64,000 nucleotides of DNA from Hofstenia miamia (GCA_004352715.1 SCFE01000006.1:56762-120761); one strand, 5' to 3'. Numbered from the stretch's first letter, positions 1 to 12,719 are shown. Made by a program: numbers and translations. Notes: generated from the sequence alone by a model not told the origin.

Positions 1-347
1 ATAAGAGACAGGGTTAAGCCATTTTAAAGCCAAATCAAGATCAAGTTTTGGCCGGATAATTCGGGACCTTAGAGTAGAATAGTTCAGGAACAAAGAGATA
101 ACTTGTTATAGCACGTCTAGCATAATACAATTGAAATACAAACTGTAAAAAGGTTTACACATAATGGTATTCTTTATCCTAAAGAGTGATATTCGATAGC
201 CGATATATAAATACATTCGACCCAAATTATCGTATTACATCGGTTTCGTATTCGAGTAGGGTCTATTATTTGGACTCAAATAATAATTATTTTAATTTTC
301 AACATATCAAGCGCGCATAATTTCACAGAATTATCACCTCGATAATA

Positions 348-640
348 GGGAGTGACATCAGGTACCCGATTTCGTGTTTCGGGTCGTGTTCGGGTATTAA
401 ATTGTCGAGTCGGGTTCGGGTACAAAGATTAGATTTATTATTAAAAACATCCTGATCTAAATCACCACTTGATTTGAGAAGATCCAAGATTTTAAGTAGT
501 ACCAAAGGAATTCCTGTTTCCGTTATCAGAAAATGATTAATGTTAATGATCATTTGATTGGACAGAGATCCATAATCCCAAATCAACGCCAACGTTTCGG
601 GTCGGTTTAGGTGAGGTTTTTACCTCATATTGTCACTCTC
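348..640. mobile_element. Candidate TIR element (MITE) rich in CGGGT words
   Basis: The two ends are inverted copies: GGGAGTGACATCAGG on the left and, read on the opposite strand, GAGAGTGACAATATGAGG on the right. Inside each end are CGGGT/GGGTCGGG words (about 366-420 and 597-606). This arrangement of a short inverted repeat plus subterminal GC-rich words resembles small hAT-derived elements elsewhere in the window. No clean target-site duplication is visible (the flanks share only TA-TAG-like sequence), so the class is an inference. No transposase is encoded. Confidence 0.45.
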
Positions 641-1409
641 TACTAGATAATATATTTTGTAATATTTTGCAATCTTAGTTTTTTAAGTACACTCAAAATT
701 CAGGAAGGAATTCTGGTGGTAAATTGCCGAATCACTCTCTAAACCATTTAAATACGTAAAGTATATGCTGAAACAAATGAGAAGTCAAAATAAACTTCAA
801 AAATATATTTTGAAATATTTTTTTAATAAAAAAATATTTCAGTCAAGTGTAATTTATTAAATGTGAGTTGTAAATACCCAATATTCGAGGGTCAAGCCCA
901 TAACTCAATATTCTTATGAGATTCAAACTCAATGTATCAAGCTGCAAAATATACTGGATAGTTAAGTTAAATTTGGTCGAATATCAAGACTAAATGATCA
1001 TGAAAAACGGCTATCCAAGTCTAGGCTAGGTCATTTACAACACTGGCTAAAATATCCATGCACATGCATTTCAATTATTCTATTTATAAAGAGTTATTTC
1101 CCTCAAGATAATTGCATCATATGTTTTTAAAATTTCAGTTACACATTGATTACACTTTAGCCACACTATTTCCAATTACATCATAGGTAATTTCATAAAT
1201 GATCGATGTGTGGGAAGTTAGGGTTGAACGTAAGCATTAACAAATTCCGAGAACTAATGTAAAAAATCATTCCAGAACACGCATTGACATTGCTCATGAA
1301 TTAAAGTTTTTTAAGAGACCATCTTTAAAACTTAAAGTACTTCAAAAATTGGAACTTATAAAAAGAACGATATAGATATTGCTAGAATAAAATCTCTGGG
1401 AACTCTTAC

Positions 1410-1636
1410 TTTTTGTGGTACTTCAAGCATTGTTGAAAATAGACCCATTGGAAATGCAACGACAAGTGCAGTAAATCCGCACCCCAGAGTTTTTCCAATA
1501 GCTGTTTTGACATCGTTTGAGTGACGCGCATCAAAAGGATTTGTAACAGAATGCAAGCGCTCCTGTGACATGGCCATCAGAAGAAATATCGAAAACGCCA
1601 TTGTGAAAACATCTATTCCCATTACAATATGACAAC
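1410..1636 (-). CDS. Class A GPCR, exon encoding TM3 to TM4 (partial gene)
   Basis: This internal exon continues the receptor begun at 59689..59998. It is 227 bases: two bases complete a split Gly codon, then 75 codons follow. The acceptor reads CATTTTTAG (AG at 1638-1637) and the donor is GTAAGA (1409-1404), leaving phase 0. In joined numbering the product has the conserved TM3 Cys (C105), an Asp at position 3.32 (D112, seven residues after the Cys, as in opioid, somatostatin and amine receptors), E129-R130-L131 at the DRY position, and an ICL2 Pro (P137). A hydrophobic TM4 ends with A-F-P-M-G, its Pro in the usual place. Two oddities: Leu replaces the Tyr of DRY, and I see no Trp at the near-invariant TM4 site. 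The intronic frame is open upstream of the acceptor, but that stretch does not read as receptor. TM5 to TM7 should lie beyond the left edge of the window. Confidence 0.85.
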
Positions 1637-1873
1637 CTAAAAATGTCTGTAATAGCCTTAAAAAACAAGCACAAAATTTGATTGGCTCTTCAGAAATAAT
1701 CCAATAATTATTTCTGCTTGAAATTTCCAATTATAAATGAACTTTGTAATCTCGAAATGACTGATTTACATATCCTCAGATATAATTTTAAGTAGACGAT
1801 AATAAGTTCATTTTGAACTTTGATTTTCCAATGACATTATTCATTTAATGACCAAGATAACATTTTATTAAAT

Positions 1874-1877
<4 letters not shown>

Positions 1878-1904
<27 letters not shown>
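1878..1904. repeat. (TA)n microsatellite
   Basis: An uninterrupted TA dinucleotide run in intron sequence. It is the first of more than fifteen such runs in the window. Confidence 0.9.
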
Positions 1905-1905
<1 letters not shown>

Positions 1906-4169
1906 TCAATTACGTTTAATATAATACCTTTACTATATTTTCTGCGCAAATGTTTGGAGCTTTTTTAAAAAGCACAGTACTCTCGAATATAATCAAATCA
2001 AACATTAACCTAATTCTATTTCAATAACTATCAATGCTTGACAGTTCCAGAACTTGTTGGTTCGTAAGTAAAATGTTTAATTTTAAACTGAAACATGACA
2101 ATTAATAAACGTGTGTCTCCCAGACGTCAATGCATTTGTCATAGTGAGAGAGACGTAAGGCAAAATTTCAATTATTCCAGTAAAGATGCATTTGACGGTT
2201 ACCTTAAGACCGGTTGAATAGTATTATTAAATTATTTAACTTATTCATATTCATGAACTTTCTTGAGAATTTATAATCAGATGCTTTTTAATTGAATGCC
2301 ACCTTGATTCAGAAATTTCTTTAAAAATTTACAAGAACTTTGAGAATATTGAAGACAGAGCTTCCGATTACCGGCTTAGGGGAATTTTCGAATTTTTCTT
2401 GATTATTCGAAATGCAAGTGAAATAAAAAAAACTTAGATGCAAGGAAAATTGATATAATATATGAAATAATATTAAATGGCATGTGAACTATAGTATAAA
2501 ATTATTTAACTTCAATTTGGTTTCTCTAAAATCAATAGAACATAGATCTAGACACAACAATAAATACAAATTCACTTTGTATGTAGCGATTCACTGATAA
2601 AAAACATTGCAACTGGAGAAAAATTTTTCAAAATTTGCTACATTTTGTGAAAAATAGTAGTTCACTATATTTTCTAAAATTCAAAGAAATAAATGATTGC
2701 ATTTATAAGGATGCTTTTGAAAATCGGCTCTTTGAATAGCGGTTGATGCGGGTCATACTTAATGATTCTTAGAAAAATCAATAGTTTTGGATTATAAGAA
2801 AGGTTGCTAAGTTTATTAACTTGCTCTTGGTAATGAAGAATCGCCAAATAATTTTACTAAATATAAAAATAATTTTTCAATGTAGTTATTAACATGAAAA
2901 AACTAATTGTATTCAATTCATATTAACAAAACCTTATTATTGTTTTGATTTGATTGTTTCTATTTTTTTGAAATTTGCAATTTCATTAATTTTTGATCTT
3001 CACGATTCAATTGTATTGCTAAATGGCTTTCTTTTTTCCCAATTAGTTGATCTAACAATAGATATTTCATTAATCTTACCTTTGGAATAAACCTATGCAA
3101 ATCTTAGAATGTCAATGACCCGGTCAACCTTCAAAAATTCGTAAAGTCGCTTAGGTAATGACCAAATAGATTCAAGTACTTGAACAATGTTTTCCAAGTG
3201 AGTATTATCGAATATTCAGAAAAAAGCAATTATCTGAAGTAATTACATAATATCATGGATATCAATAATCACATTCTAATTATAGAAAAAACACAAACAT
3301 TTTCTAGTAGTCTGTGTTTCTAGCTATATTCTAAGCTAGTCTAAGATTAACTCTGATTTACTAAAAATGCCTTCAACTGCTGCTAATGTAACCGATGCAA
3401 CCAAAATTTGCAAAGTTAGTGCTTGAATTTGACAACTAAAAAGGAAGCAATATTTTTCAAATTATTAAAACCTAATAACAAGAATCCAACATGTCTATTA
3501 ATTGAAACATGAAAGAAATTGAAAGTAGTTCTGAGAAGTATCAAGTATGTATGTTCAAGTCAACTTCTTGAATGCTAAGTTCTTGATGAATACCCATTTT
3601 TAAACGCTAATTGCTTAGGATATTTGAAAAATACTTTTTTGATACTATCTATTCTTTAAGATCAATTCATAAATTGCTAAAGGCTATGAAAAAATTGAGT
3701 TTTTGTGTAAAAGACATTAGAAGGTTAGACAGCAATTCTTATGATGATGTAATAAGTTGTACATCACAAAGATGTGTCCAGTTTTCTTAATGTGGTTAAA
3801 GTAATTATTTCTTGATCATTTCCAAATTTATCATTGTTCTTGGAAATGAGTATAATTTAAGGATGAGTACATAAATTAATTAAAATATAATGCAAGAAAT
3901 AAATTTTGCTAAACAATTTTGCCCAAAATCAATGCTTTGCCATTGTTTTCGTTGTTACAGAAAATTTATGAAGAATAATCATGCAACTATGAGACGTTCC
4001 TAGAGCAGCCAAGTCTTATTAGAAGCAATTTTGCTGTGTTTCCAAACTAACTTTCTCAGGCCTTCTATAGCACATTTATAATTTTTACAAATAGTATAAG
4101 GTGATAACTGTTACTGTGCTAACAAACTCACTATTTTTTACCTCAAGTTTCCAAAGAAACAAAATTCGG

Positions 4170-4172
<3 letters not shown>

Positions 4173-4213
<41 letters not shown>
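4173..4213. repeat. (TA)n microsatellite
   Basis: A pure TA run of about 40 bases. An open frame crossing it owes its Tyr-Ile repeat to the microsatellite and is not a gene. Confidence 0.9.
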
Positions 4214-4215
<2 letters not shown>

Positions 4216-4932
4216 CAATAGATGGAATACGTGCACACTTCGAATACTTGGAAGGGAAAAACTGTAGATATTTATTCAATTTTATTCTAAGTTCTTTCAC
4301 TCACAACTTTTGTTACTTTATTCATTTTCTCTTTAATAATATTCTATAAGAAAAACGCATATGAATTTTTTGACATCAAATGCATGTATCTTTATAAAGC
4401 GTAATGAATTTAGGCATAATAATATTCTTTAAAACGTCCTCTCAAGTGAACAGCAGCCAATGCATCTCTCTGCAGAAATCCTAATTAAAAGTATTAATTA
4501 CTAAATTAAAAGCGTTTTCAAGGCTCGTATTGATAAAGAGTTTGCACTTTTATTTCTGATAAAAGTATAGGGTAATTCTTAAATATCAAAAGGTTGTAAT
4601 GCTTAAGCTATCAAAGCCGTCTTTATGGGATAGTGTTTCCATGCTTACAATATGCTTACAGACCATTTTTTAACATCGGAAAAGAATAAATGTGTTAAAG
4701 CTTGTTTCAACAGATGTCATCGTATTTCTTCTTGCACTTCATAGAGCATATTATACTATCATTTTGTTGCGCATGCATTATAAATCAATAAATTCGAGAT
4801 ATTCATTGCACCAAAGACTTTAAAAAGTGCACAGCAATTTATATAAAATTTTTACATCACGATGCACATTACTGTGTTCAAAAATTTTGAGAATAGCATA
4901 TCAGCTATTTTGCAATTGGATATAAATTAAAG

Positions 4933-4933
<1 letters not shown>

Positions 4934-4972
<39 letters not shown>

Positions 4973-4975
4973 TAG

Positions 4976-5010
<35 letters not shown>

Positions 5011-5046
5011 CTATATATATATATATATATACTTGTATATATATAG
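4934..5046. repeat. Compound (TA)n microsatellite
   Basis: About 110 bases of TA repeat broken by single-base changes (AGTA, GTAT, CTAT), which indicates an old, degenerating tract. It is the longest simple repeat in the left third of the window. Confidence 0.9.
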
Positions 5047-6486
5047 TTTACATACATTTTTTGAAATTTTTGCTCATTCTACCCAAATGGTGCTTATCAT
5101 TTATTGCAGGACTTTTGATATTTATTTTTCCTCTTAATGAGGAGTTCCTTAAAATGCTACCATACATTTGAGAATTCATAGCTTAAAAGAAAGTAATGAA
5201 GAAAACATTAACAATGGACAAGATTTACGACAAAAGCCGTCATTTTGAACAAAGCAACGTGTCACTTTACCGAACTTTGTCAACTTCAGTCTCTTTAAGT
5301 GGTTTTTTGTTAAGTCGCGGAAACATATTGAAATAATCTTAAAACACATTTTTAAAAGAGTTTTGAGAGTTACAAAGTTATTGAAAACTTTAGATATTTC
5401 TTGACATTAAACTAGAAGAAATTTTAATTACTTTTACAGTTAAACCATTGAAATTATACCTACTAGATTTATTCCGCTTAATATTAGACAAGTAGTTGCG
5501 TTTAAATACACTTTATGAATCCAACATTGACCTTTTGAATTTGTGCATCCAGCCTATTAATATATATGCTAATTTTTTGGTGTACTAGACACACAAATTT
5601 AGAGCCTGACCATTCTTGATAAAATTAAGCCAATATTTCTCTAGAGGTATTAGTTGGTAGCAAATGTCTATCACAATCTAGGAATTAATAGGTTTATGTC
5701 GAATGAAAATCATATTATGTAAGTCTTGGAATTTATATTCATTCTTTCCGGGTGAATTATCTTAGAAATAATGGCGTCAATGTCATTGCTTTAATTAAAT
5801 TACAAGTTCATGGTGAGTCTGTTTTCCAATATCATAAATGCCTTAGCAGTTTTCTAAAAATAACGTTATTTTACCCTTGTGCACATGTTCAAGTTTCTTA
5901 ACCTTTCAGTTAATAAATGATTGTAAAAACAAAAGTACATTAGAGAACACAAGGCCTACCGTAATCACGGCCTGGCGATTTGCAGTAGTATTTACGAAAA
6001 TCATATCATAAATTTGCTCCGCCGCAGGCCAACATTTGACGTGAAAAGTTGTTTTAAGTGCTATGTAACACATCTCTGTCTACATTCAACCAAAATGAGG
6101 CAATCAATGATAAACAATCATCGTTCTACATTTCAAAATCAATTATTTATAGACTTCAATATCAGAAGTACAGCTCAAATTTAATTTTGAGCCGCAGTAT
6201 TTCTAAAAATCTGTTGTACTTCTTTGCTTGTGAAACCCTTTTAATTTGCTTAGGGAAACCTTTATTTCTTTCAATGCGAATGGAATGATTGTAGGGTTAC
6301 AAAAGTGATATTCTTTATTTTGAATACTTGGACAAATTTTAAACCAATTGACTACTTGCAAGCAGATTTTTATTGCTTCCTTTTGTTTTTTGCACTGCAA
6401 ATCGCCAGTCCGTGATTAAAGTAGGCCTTGGAAAGAACTATAACTATTAAGAACATAACAATGAAAGAATAATGAACATATACATA

Positions 6487-6506
6487 CAATATATATATAC
6501 ATACAT

Positions 6507-6543
<37 letters not shown>
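6487..6543. repeat. (TA)n with (CATA) interruptions
   Basis: TA repeats interrupted by ACATACATAC in the first half, followed by a pure TA run. Confidence 0.85.
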
Positions 6544-6545
<2 letters not shown>

Positions 6546-6663
6546 CGTGTCATTTGTTATAATCTATAAAAACACGGTAGATAGAAAAACTTTATTGCAC
6601 AGCAATTAATAATTATACAGAAACATGAACATAGAGGACCAAACACTTCTAGTGATTTATGTN

Positions 6664-6694
<31 letters not shown>
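6664..6694. repeat. (TA)n microsatellite next to an ambiguous base
   Basis: A TA run beginning directly after a single N at 6663. The N probably marks a read join that could not be resolved in the repeat, so the length is not reliable. Confidence 0.85.
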
Positions 6695-6697
<3 letters not shown>

Positions 6698-8229
6698 TTT
6701 ATTAATAGTTTTAATAATGTTAATTTTGTATAGCTCCAACAAAAACTACGCTTATGATGTGCTAATACCCTAATTTTTTATATAATTAAGATCAAGATAG
6801 GCAAAGGGTTTTTGTAACTGTTTCAAGTTGCTAAAATCTAACAAAAAACCTTCAAAAATAACTTTGTATTGTTGTTTATAGGAAATAACACAACCAAACC
6901 AATCCCTTCCTATAAAAAAACGTATAATCACAATGGTTTCAAATTGAAAATCTTAATCTGATATGCTATCTGAGATCAGAACGACGTTTTCTAACTCATG
7001 AACGCTCAACCATATGGTGACAATGTTGTAATCGATTGCGGGATGTTCTTGAGACTCAAAGAAGTTACACCTTTTCTTAAAAACATGCGAAATATTTCGT
7101 CAATATTTTTAACAGAATTCTTAACATCATTTATCGCCGGATCTTTTGACAGTGGGGTATTATGTTTAGCATGAGTGTTAAGAAGCGAAGAAACAAGTAA
7201 AGTTTTTAACGAAACTTTATAAAATTTCATTAATTAAACATTACACGTATTATATATTACTCCAAGTTCAAAAAGCGGTACTTGTCCTGTTTGCCATGAA
7301 TTCGGGAAAAGTCTATCACATTTAATGCTCTTTCTGATTTCGTACAATGTAAAAATTTTATCAACAAGAGTTCATATTTCACGAGAAATAATTTGTCAAA
7401 ATAAGAATTTCTCATACCCAAAATTTCCTTAGATACAAAGCGACCTAAATTATTTAGATATAAATACTAGGTTGTCAAAGAATGTAGTGGTGAATCAAAA
7501 TAACAAAGAAGTGTGTTATAAAAATCATGTTAATAAAAATATTGGGAAGTTGAATAATTAGTATTTGGGTAAATCTACCATTGTGCACAGTGTAGAGTTC
7601 ATCCAGTAACCTTCAATAATCTAATCAAATCAATGTGCACGTATTGTAATACGAGATCAAAAATATGGCAACTGTTGCAATTCAACATTTCTGTGGATAT
7701 TTGGCATTGATAAGTTGTATAAGCTTACTGCTATGTGGATTTTTGGGTTTTAAAAACAAAATGCGAATTGTCCGAGGCAGAGATACCGACAAAATTTAAA
7801 GTTTTTAAATGGCAATCAATTATATCTGATTATAAATATTATATATATTTGGCTAAAAAAATAAACAGAATGATGAAACCTGTCATTTTAGAAGAGGCAT
7901 TTCATAGGAATTTGTATTTACAATAAAAATATATTCAGCTGAACAGCTCACTGATATTTAGATTGAAAATGAAGTGGTCTCATATTACCTACATAGATAG
8001 ATATCAAGAGAAAAAAATCATTTGTCAAAATATCAACCCTTTTAATTTGTAATTGAAATGTTTAGCAAAAATTATGTTAACTAGCATGAAAGTTTTCCAA
8101 ATTTATACTTTAAAGGGCCAACCTAACATTAATAAAATATGCGTTCAAGAATTAACATAGAATTTGCAATAACTTTAAAGTTAAATTTGGATTCACTTCC
8201 AATATGTTAAAGAACATAAGCTGCTGAGA

Positions 8230-8660
8230 GTTTAGATATCTTCTGACCTAAAATGGACCAAGCATATCAATGAAATAGTACGACGTGCAAGCCAAAGATT
8301 ATACTGCTTAAGAGTTCTAAGAAATGTTCTCTCTCCAAAGAGTTATGACAAGTTTATCAAAGCCTTGTTCTAAGTTTGTTTGATTTCGCTTGCGAAATAT
8401 TTGTGTCGTTACCAATCCATCTAAACAAGAAAATTGAAACAGTTTGTTGACATGCTGAAAAAATAATTCATTTTCCAAATTCAAAATCATTATTATTAAT
8501 TAAATCTCGTCGTAAAAACTCTGCATTAAAACATTTTAAATAGGCTCTACAAAATATATAACATCCTCTTCACTCAATTATGCCTAACAGAACATCCCAT
8601 GTAAGACCCTATGTCGCATAAATCAATTTATTTCTTTTTGTACTTCACTTTATAATCAAT
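8230..8660 (+). pseudogene. Non-LTR retrotransposon, C-terminal RT fragment (Jockey/CR1-like)
   Basis: A plus-strand frame from about 8247 reads D-L-K-W-T-K-H-I, then R-R-A-S-Q-R-L-Y-C-L-R, then S-P-K-S-Y. This is the usual pattern after the reverse-transcriptase core of Jockey/CR1-type LINEs (D-L-x-W-x-x-H-I ... A-x-x-R-L-x-x-L-R). It runs into a stop at about 8371 (end of K-A-L-F), and a related frame further on reads M-P-N-R-T-S-H-V-R-P-Y, like the extreme C-terminal region of such proteins. Stops and frame changes show a dead copy. The catalytic RT core is not visible upstream, so this is a 5'-truncated or decayed insertion. Confidence 0.65.
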
Positions 8661-9189
8661 CAATATCAGCCAGAGCTAAAGATTCTACTCACGCAAATTA
8701 TATATGAAAATTATGTTATATCCAAAGATGGTAAAATAACATTAAACTTCATATTTCTATTTAGGGACATCGTTTGTATGTATTAAAACCACTCAAAGAA
8801 TGAAAGAATGTTTATCTAAATTCAAGGTACTATTGGAATATGTTTCTATACAGCTTTTAAACATTTTGATTCCAACAAGCTAAGCATCCTATTGAAGAAT
8901 TTACTTTTGAAAGCAATTAAAGATGTTTTTTTTCTCAATCAAATTTGAATTGTCTCTTTTTCTGTTATTCAACGAAGCTTAGTAAAAAATTTGCTAAGCG
9001 CATATGTTTAATATATTCTATTTTCTGTTAAATGAATCTGTTCAACTTAATAACATGGTCAACACTACTTGATCGCTTCTCTTCACCTGGGTGATCGCAT
9101 TTTATGTCCTTCCAATGTGTCTGAAAGGAATTTTAAGAGTTAGTGCGTTGGATCATATTAATTCAATATGCCATCAGTTATTTTGTCAT

Positions 9190-9283
9190 CTAGGGTAGGG
9201 CCCGCCCTCGTGTACGTCCCGTAACCAGCCTGTAAGTATAAAAATAGGCCCGTTGGCTTGTCCTTGTCCGTATCCTTTATGTC
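9190..9283. repeat. GC-rich dispersed repeat, copy A
   Basis: A GC-rich island in AT-rich DNA beginning CTAGGGTAGGGCCCG and containing AATAGGCCCGTTGGCTTGTC. An inverted copy lies at 48541..48630 with the same two blocks and a diverged middle. The CTAGGGTAGGGCCCG end looks like the terminus of a DNA transposon, but no partner end is visible nearby. Confidence 0.6.
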
Positions 9284-10478
9284 CATACCTAAATGTTATT
9301 TAACTTAAACAGCTTGACACAAAATGAAAACATGCTAGTGTACTATTAAGCATGCATACTTAAATGGTCATAAAAGCTATCAACGTAGCGTACATCAAAA
9401 ACAAAATTTAATACTTTTATTGACGTCACAATAACAAAGAAGTTTAATTTTGAAACTAAAGTCATAAGGTTCGTTGCCAGTGGAAGATTTATCAATGCGT
9501 TTATCGTTCATGAAATCACAGAACTATATACTTGACACCACATTAGACAGCATGAAAATACATTAAATAGTCTGCTGGTTAATATTTTTCTGGAAACGGG
9601 GTTTTAGTTACCACAATAGGACATTACATCTGTATAACCTTGTATAAATGAGTAGATTTCATTAATTCAATTCAAACGAAATGGAATGCCTTCTGAAGTT
9701 AATAACTTACGCATCTTAGATTACAATATAATGTGTAGAAATACAATATTTTCATCTTATTGATGAAGACATTTTATTTTATGTGGCCAGTATAACATGT
9801 TATGTGCTGTGCTGTAATTCCTGTTATAAATCTATATGAAATATTAGTGTTTCCTGAAATACATATACAGCACTAAACCAATGTTTTGGGTGAGATTTCC
9901 TGCTAAATTTTTTGGTTTACGTTGGGTTGGGTTAGGCTATAAGCAGATATAAGCACATATATAAATGTGCTAGGTTACTGCTACCAAACACGGTGGGTAA
10001 TAATTGCGTCATTGAAAGACACTGTGCATGCATGTTTTCAGGAAATCAGAAGTTGCATATTGTTTGTTTCACCCTTTTATATTGACTATAAAAATAGTAA
10101 CTTTTTGGAACTATTTGTCTATTTTGCTCTTTAATACACTATATATGTGTTTCCTTTCAAACATGTTTGTCTATTGGTTGTGAAGAAAAAGCATTGAAAT
10201 TTTTTGGGAGTCATATTTGAGTCACATTTTCACATAACTTTTTGTTGGATAAGGCAGATTAGAAACTCAATAGAACTTGGGTAAGAATGGTTCAAAACTC
10301 ACTAGATCAACATTTAAGGAAACATTTAAGGAAATACTCTATAAATCAGGAGACATAACAATGATCTATTGTGTAGATCACAGTGCAAGATTTGCATAGG
10401 ATGTAGGAAGGGTCTACATTTTGCAGACACACATTATTTTCTCAAACAAGTGGATGGCAAAATGGTTGCAAAAGTAGT

Positions 10479-10736
10479 GTTACGTACAGGGGCGTACCCA
10501 GGATTTTCTGACGGGGGGGGACATCATTGTTATTCTCTAATGCGGGGCAAAGCCCCGACAAAATTTTTGTAAATATTGAGAAAATAGACCCTAAAAAATG
10601 CATTTCGTGATCCTAGATTTTAAATTTTTTATTTTTTTACGAAAATTTTTTTGATTTATTCAGTCAAAATTAAATTTAGAAACCTGACGGGGGACATTCC
10701 ACCAAGTCCCCCCCTGGGTACGCCACTGGTTACGTA
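10479..10736. repeat. 8 bp target-site duplication GTTACGTA flanking a hAT MITE
   Basis: GTTACGTA at 10479-10486 and again at 10729-10736, directly abutting both ends of the element at 10487..10728. An exact 8 bp duplication is the hallmark of hAT transposition. Confidence 0.85.
10487..10728. mobile_element. hAT-type MITE, 242 bp
   Basis: The element begins CAGGGGCGTACCCAGG and ends, read inward from the other strand, CAGTGGCGTACCCAGG followed by G runs. These are CAG(G/T)GGCG ends of the kind seen in many invertebrate hAT MITEs. Subterminal poly-G blocks (GACGGGGGGG, GACGGGGGACA) occur at both ends, and the centre is T-rich. It encodes no protein and would depend on a hAT transposase supplied elsewhere. 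With the perfect 8 bp target duplication, this is the best-defined mobile element in the window. Confidence 0.88.
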
Positions 10737-10870
10737 ATCACATGATATTTAACACCATTGAGTTTTTACATTTCATGTGTTTGATATATCATTGTGCAAA
10801 TTGCCTCCTAATGGGAACATTTCCATTGTCTTGAATAAGTTTTGTACTGTAACTGATTTTAAGAAATATT

Positions 10871-10992
10871 CTTATCCTACAGCAATATTACGAAAAGCCT
10901 TGTTCCGCAATCCCAATACCAAATGCTACGTCTTATCCTACAGCAATATTACGAAAAGCCTTGTTCCGCAATCCCAATACCAAATGCTACGT
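10871..10992. repeat. Tandem duplication, 2 x 61 bp
   Basis: Positions 10871-10931 are repeated exactly in 10932-10992 (unit starts CTTATCCTACAGC and ends AATGCTACGT). The lack of divergence means it is recent or an assembly error. No single N is present at the junction. Confidence 0.9.
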
Positions 10993-11569
10993 AATCAACC
11001 TGAGAACTAAAACAATTAGATGCATCACACTATCCGTATGGTGGGGGTCCCAGATAAAATACTTTAAAAACTATTTATAATCTTGACAGAGTTGTTGACA
11101 GAGTTGTGTGCATACTTGGCATGATTGTGCTTTGTCTCATTGATGTCATATACATTGCCAGCTAAACTTGGTGCAGGAAAACTGAAAAAATGAATAGTAT
11201 TGATATGGTTTTACGAGTTCAGATAGACCGGAAGAATGTGTTGAGATTTTGAATAGAAATTGAAACATGGAATAGCAAAAATTAGGTCAAGAAGGGATTT
11301 TGTTGGAAATTAAAAGAGATCAGTTCTACCGGTGAATGATAGAGGCTTTCCAATATTTCTACATTTTTTAACTTTAGCCTCAGGGGTATTTTAACGTGGA
11401 ATTCATAAGTTGAGATTTGTGTTGGGTTTGGAATATCATACCTTGACCTACTTACAGCCTGCAATATATAGATAGATATATAGAACACCTAGATAGAAAA
11501 TTCTTATAAATCAATGAAATCTTCGAATAATGATAAATATTCATACTATACTATGAGTTTTTATGTCCG

Positions 11570-12060
11570 GACTGCGCCGTGGTATAGAAGCTCGTGCCCA
11601 TACACCTTTGCTAATGCCCGCTAGAGGCTCTACCTTATATTATCATATTAATCGAATATGAAAAACCGAGAAGCTTATAAGCCGCGGATCTACTGTGTCT
11701 ACTGTGAAAATTGTAAATGCTCTTGCAATTTTGTATGGTTTACTCATGTGTGCCCTTCGTAAGCTTCAAGTGGCTCAGAATTCTGCTGCTTGTTAAAGGT
11801 TTGGTGAGCATTCGACACCTCTTCCTATGAGTTTAGATTGGTTGTTCATAGTATGTCATTTTCAGCTAAAATTGCATAGTTGGTCTATAAATTTCTACAG
11901 GGAATTGGGCTCTCTATCTTTTTCTATTCCCATTTAGCAGGATGTTTCTACGTCAATGTCGCTATATGTGGAACAACTTACCAAATGATGTGAGATCATC
12001 TAATAGACTTACTACTCTTAAGTCAATGTCGAAGGCAAATTTATTTAATCTTGTTTTGTA
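11570..12060 (+). pseudogene. Non-LTR retrotransposon C-terminal fragment (CR1/L2/Jockey-like)
   Basis: Plus-strand frames read L-R-K-L-Q-V-A-Q-N-S-A-A near 11757-11792, then a region like L-x-W-L-x-x, then M-W-N-N-L-P-N-D-V-R with K-S-M-S-K-A-N-L-F close behind (about 11968-12055), ending at a stop. The pair L-Q-x-x-Q-N-x-A-A and W-N-x-L-P-x-x-V-R with a downstream S-K-x-x-L-F is the characteristic C-terminal segment after the RT of CR1/L2/Jockey-type LINEs. Frames shift and stops interrupt it. A weak GC-richer stretch at 11570-11640 may belong to the same insertion. Confidence 0.65.
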
Positions 12061-12068
12061 ATTTTCGG

Positions 12069-12195
12069 GGCATACCTCAGAGAAACAGCTTAGCACCATT
12101 ACTGTTTGCAGTACGTTTAATCCCTATCACAGAACGGCTAAAAGAGAAAACCATATGGTATAAGGGTCCAACTTATGACTATATTGAAATAATTT
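12069..12195 (+). pseudogene. Reverse-transcriptase motif fragment of a different LINE
   Basis: One plus-strand frame reads G-I-P-Q-R-N-S-L-A-P-L-L-F followed by L-I-P-I-T-E-R-L-K. It corresponds to the G-x-x-Q-G-D-S-L-S-P-L-L-F block of reverse transcriptases, with the G-D pair changed to R-N. The long L-I-P wording is typical of R2/NeSL/Dong-type proteins. The frame stays open to Y-K-G-P-T-Y-D but no Y-x-D-D follows. It begins within a few bases of the stop of the preceding LINE tail, so two unrelated fragments are joined here. Confidence 0.55.
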
Positions 12196-12719
12196 ATATC
12201 TAAGTGTAAACCAGACACCTGCTTCAAGATAAAAACAGGATATTCAGCTAAATATGTGCAAATAGTACAACAACGACTAATAATCTGAGGTTGCATTTGG
12301 ACATTGCTTAGATTAGAGCACATCTTCCTTTTATATTATGTTGGCATAATATGTTATTATCCTGTATTAAGTAATTTTGAATAAAGTGCAACACATTATA
12401 ACGAATTTAAATTCATTGTAACAATTAAGAAATGATCGATAGTAATGAGATTAGTAAACGTCAAACCCCACAAGCGATTAGACTTTACTCTCCTTAATTT
12501 AAATATATTACGTAAGTACGAGTCTCGAAATAACTTGACAGAACTGATAAAGCTATATAATGATGTTTGCGTCATAATTGCGGATACGAACTTCAAATTA
12601 CAAATCACATAAAGACTTATAGTAATCATTAGTTAGTTTTTAGTATAAAATACGCATTGCTACAATGGAGTTTTGGTCGACAATTAACGATTGGGAAAAA
12701 CACAAGAACTAATTTGTGC

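Noticed and set aside
323-592. 89-codon minus-strand frame as a further GPCR exon (TM5 to TM7)
   Set aside because: It lacks a TM5/TM6 pattern, CWxP or NPxxY, and it lies inside a candidate MITE with CGGGT repeats.
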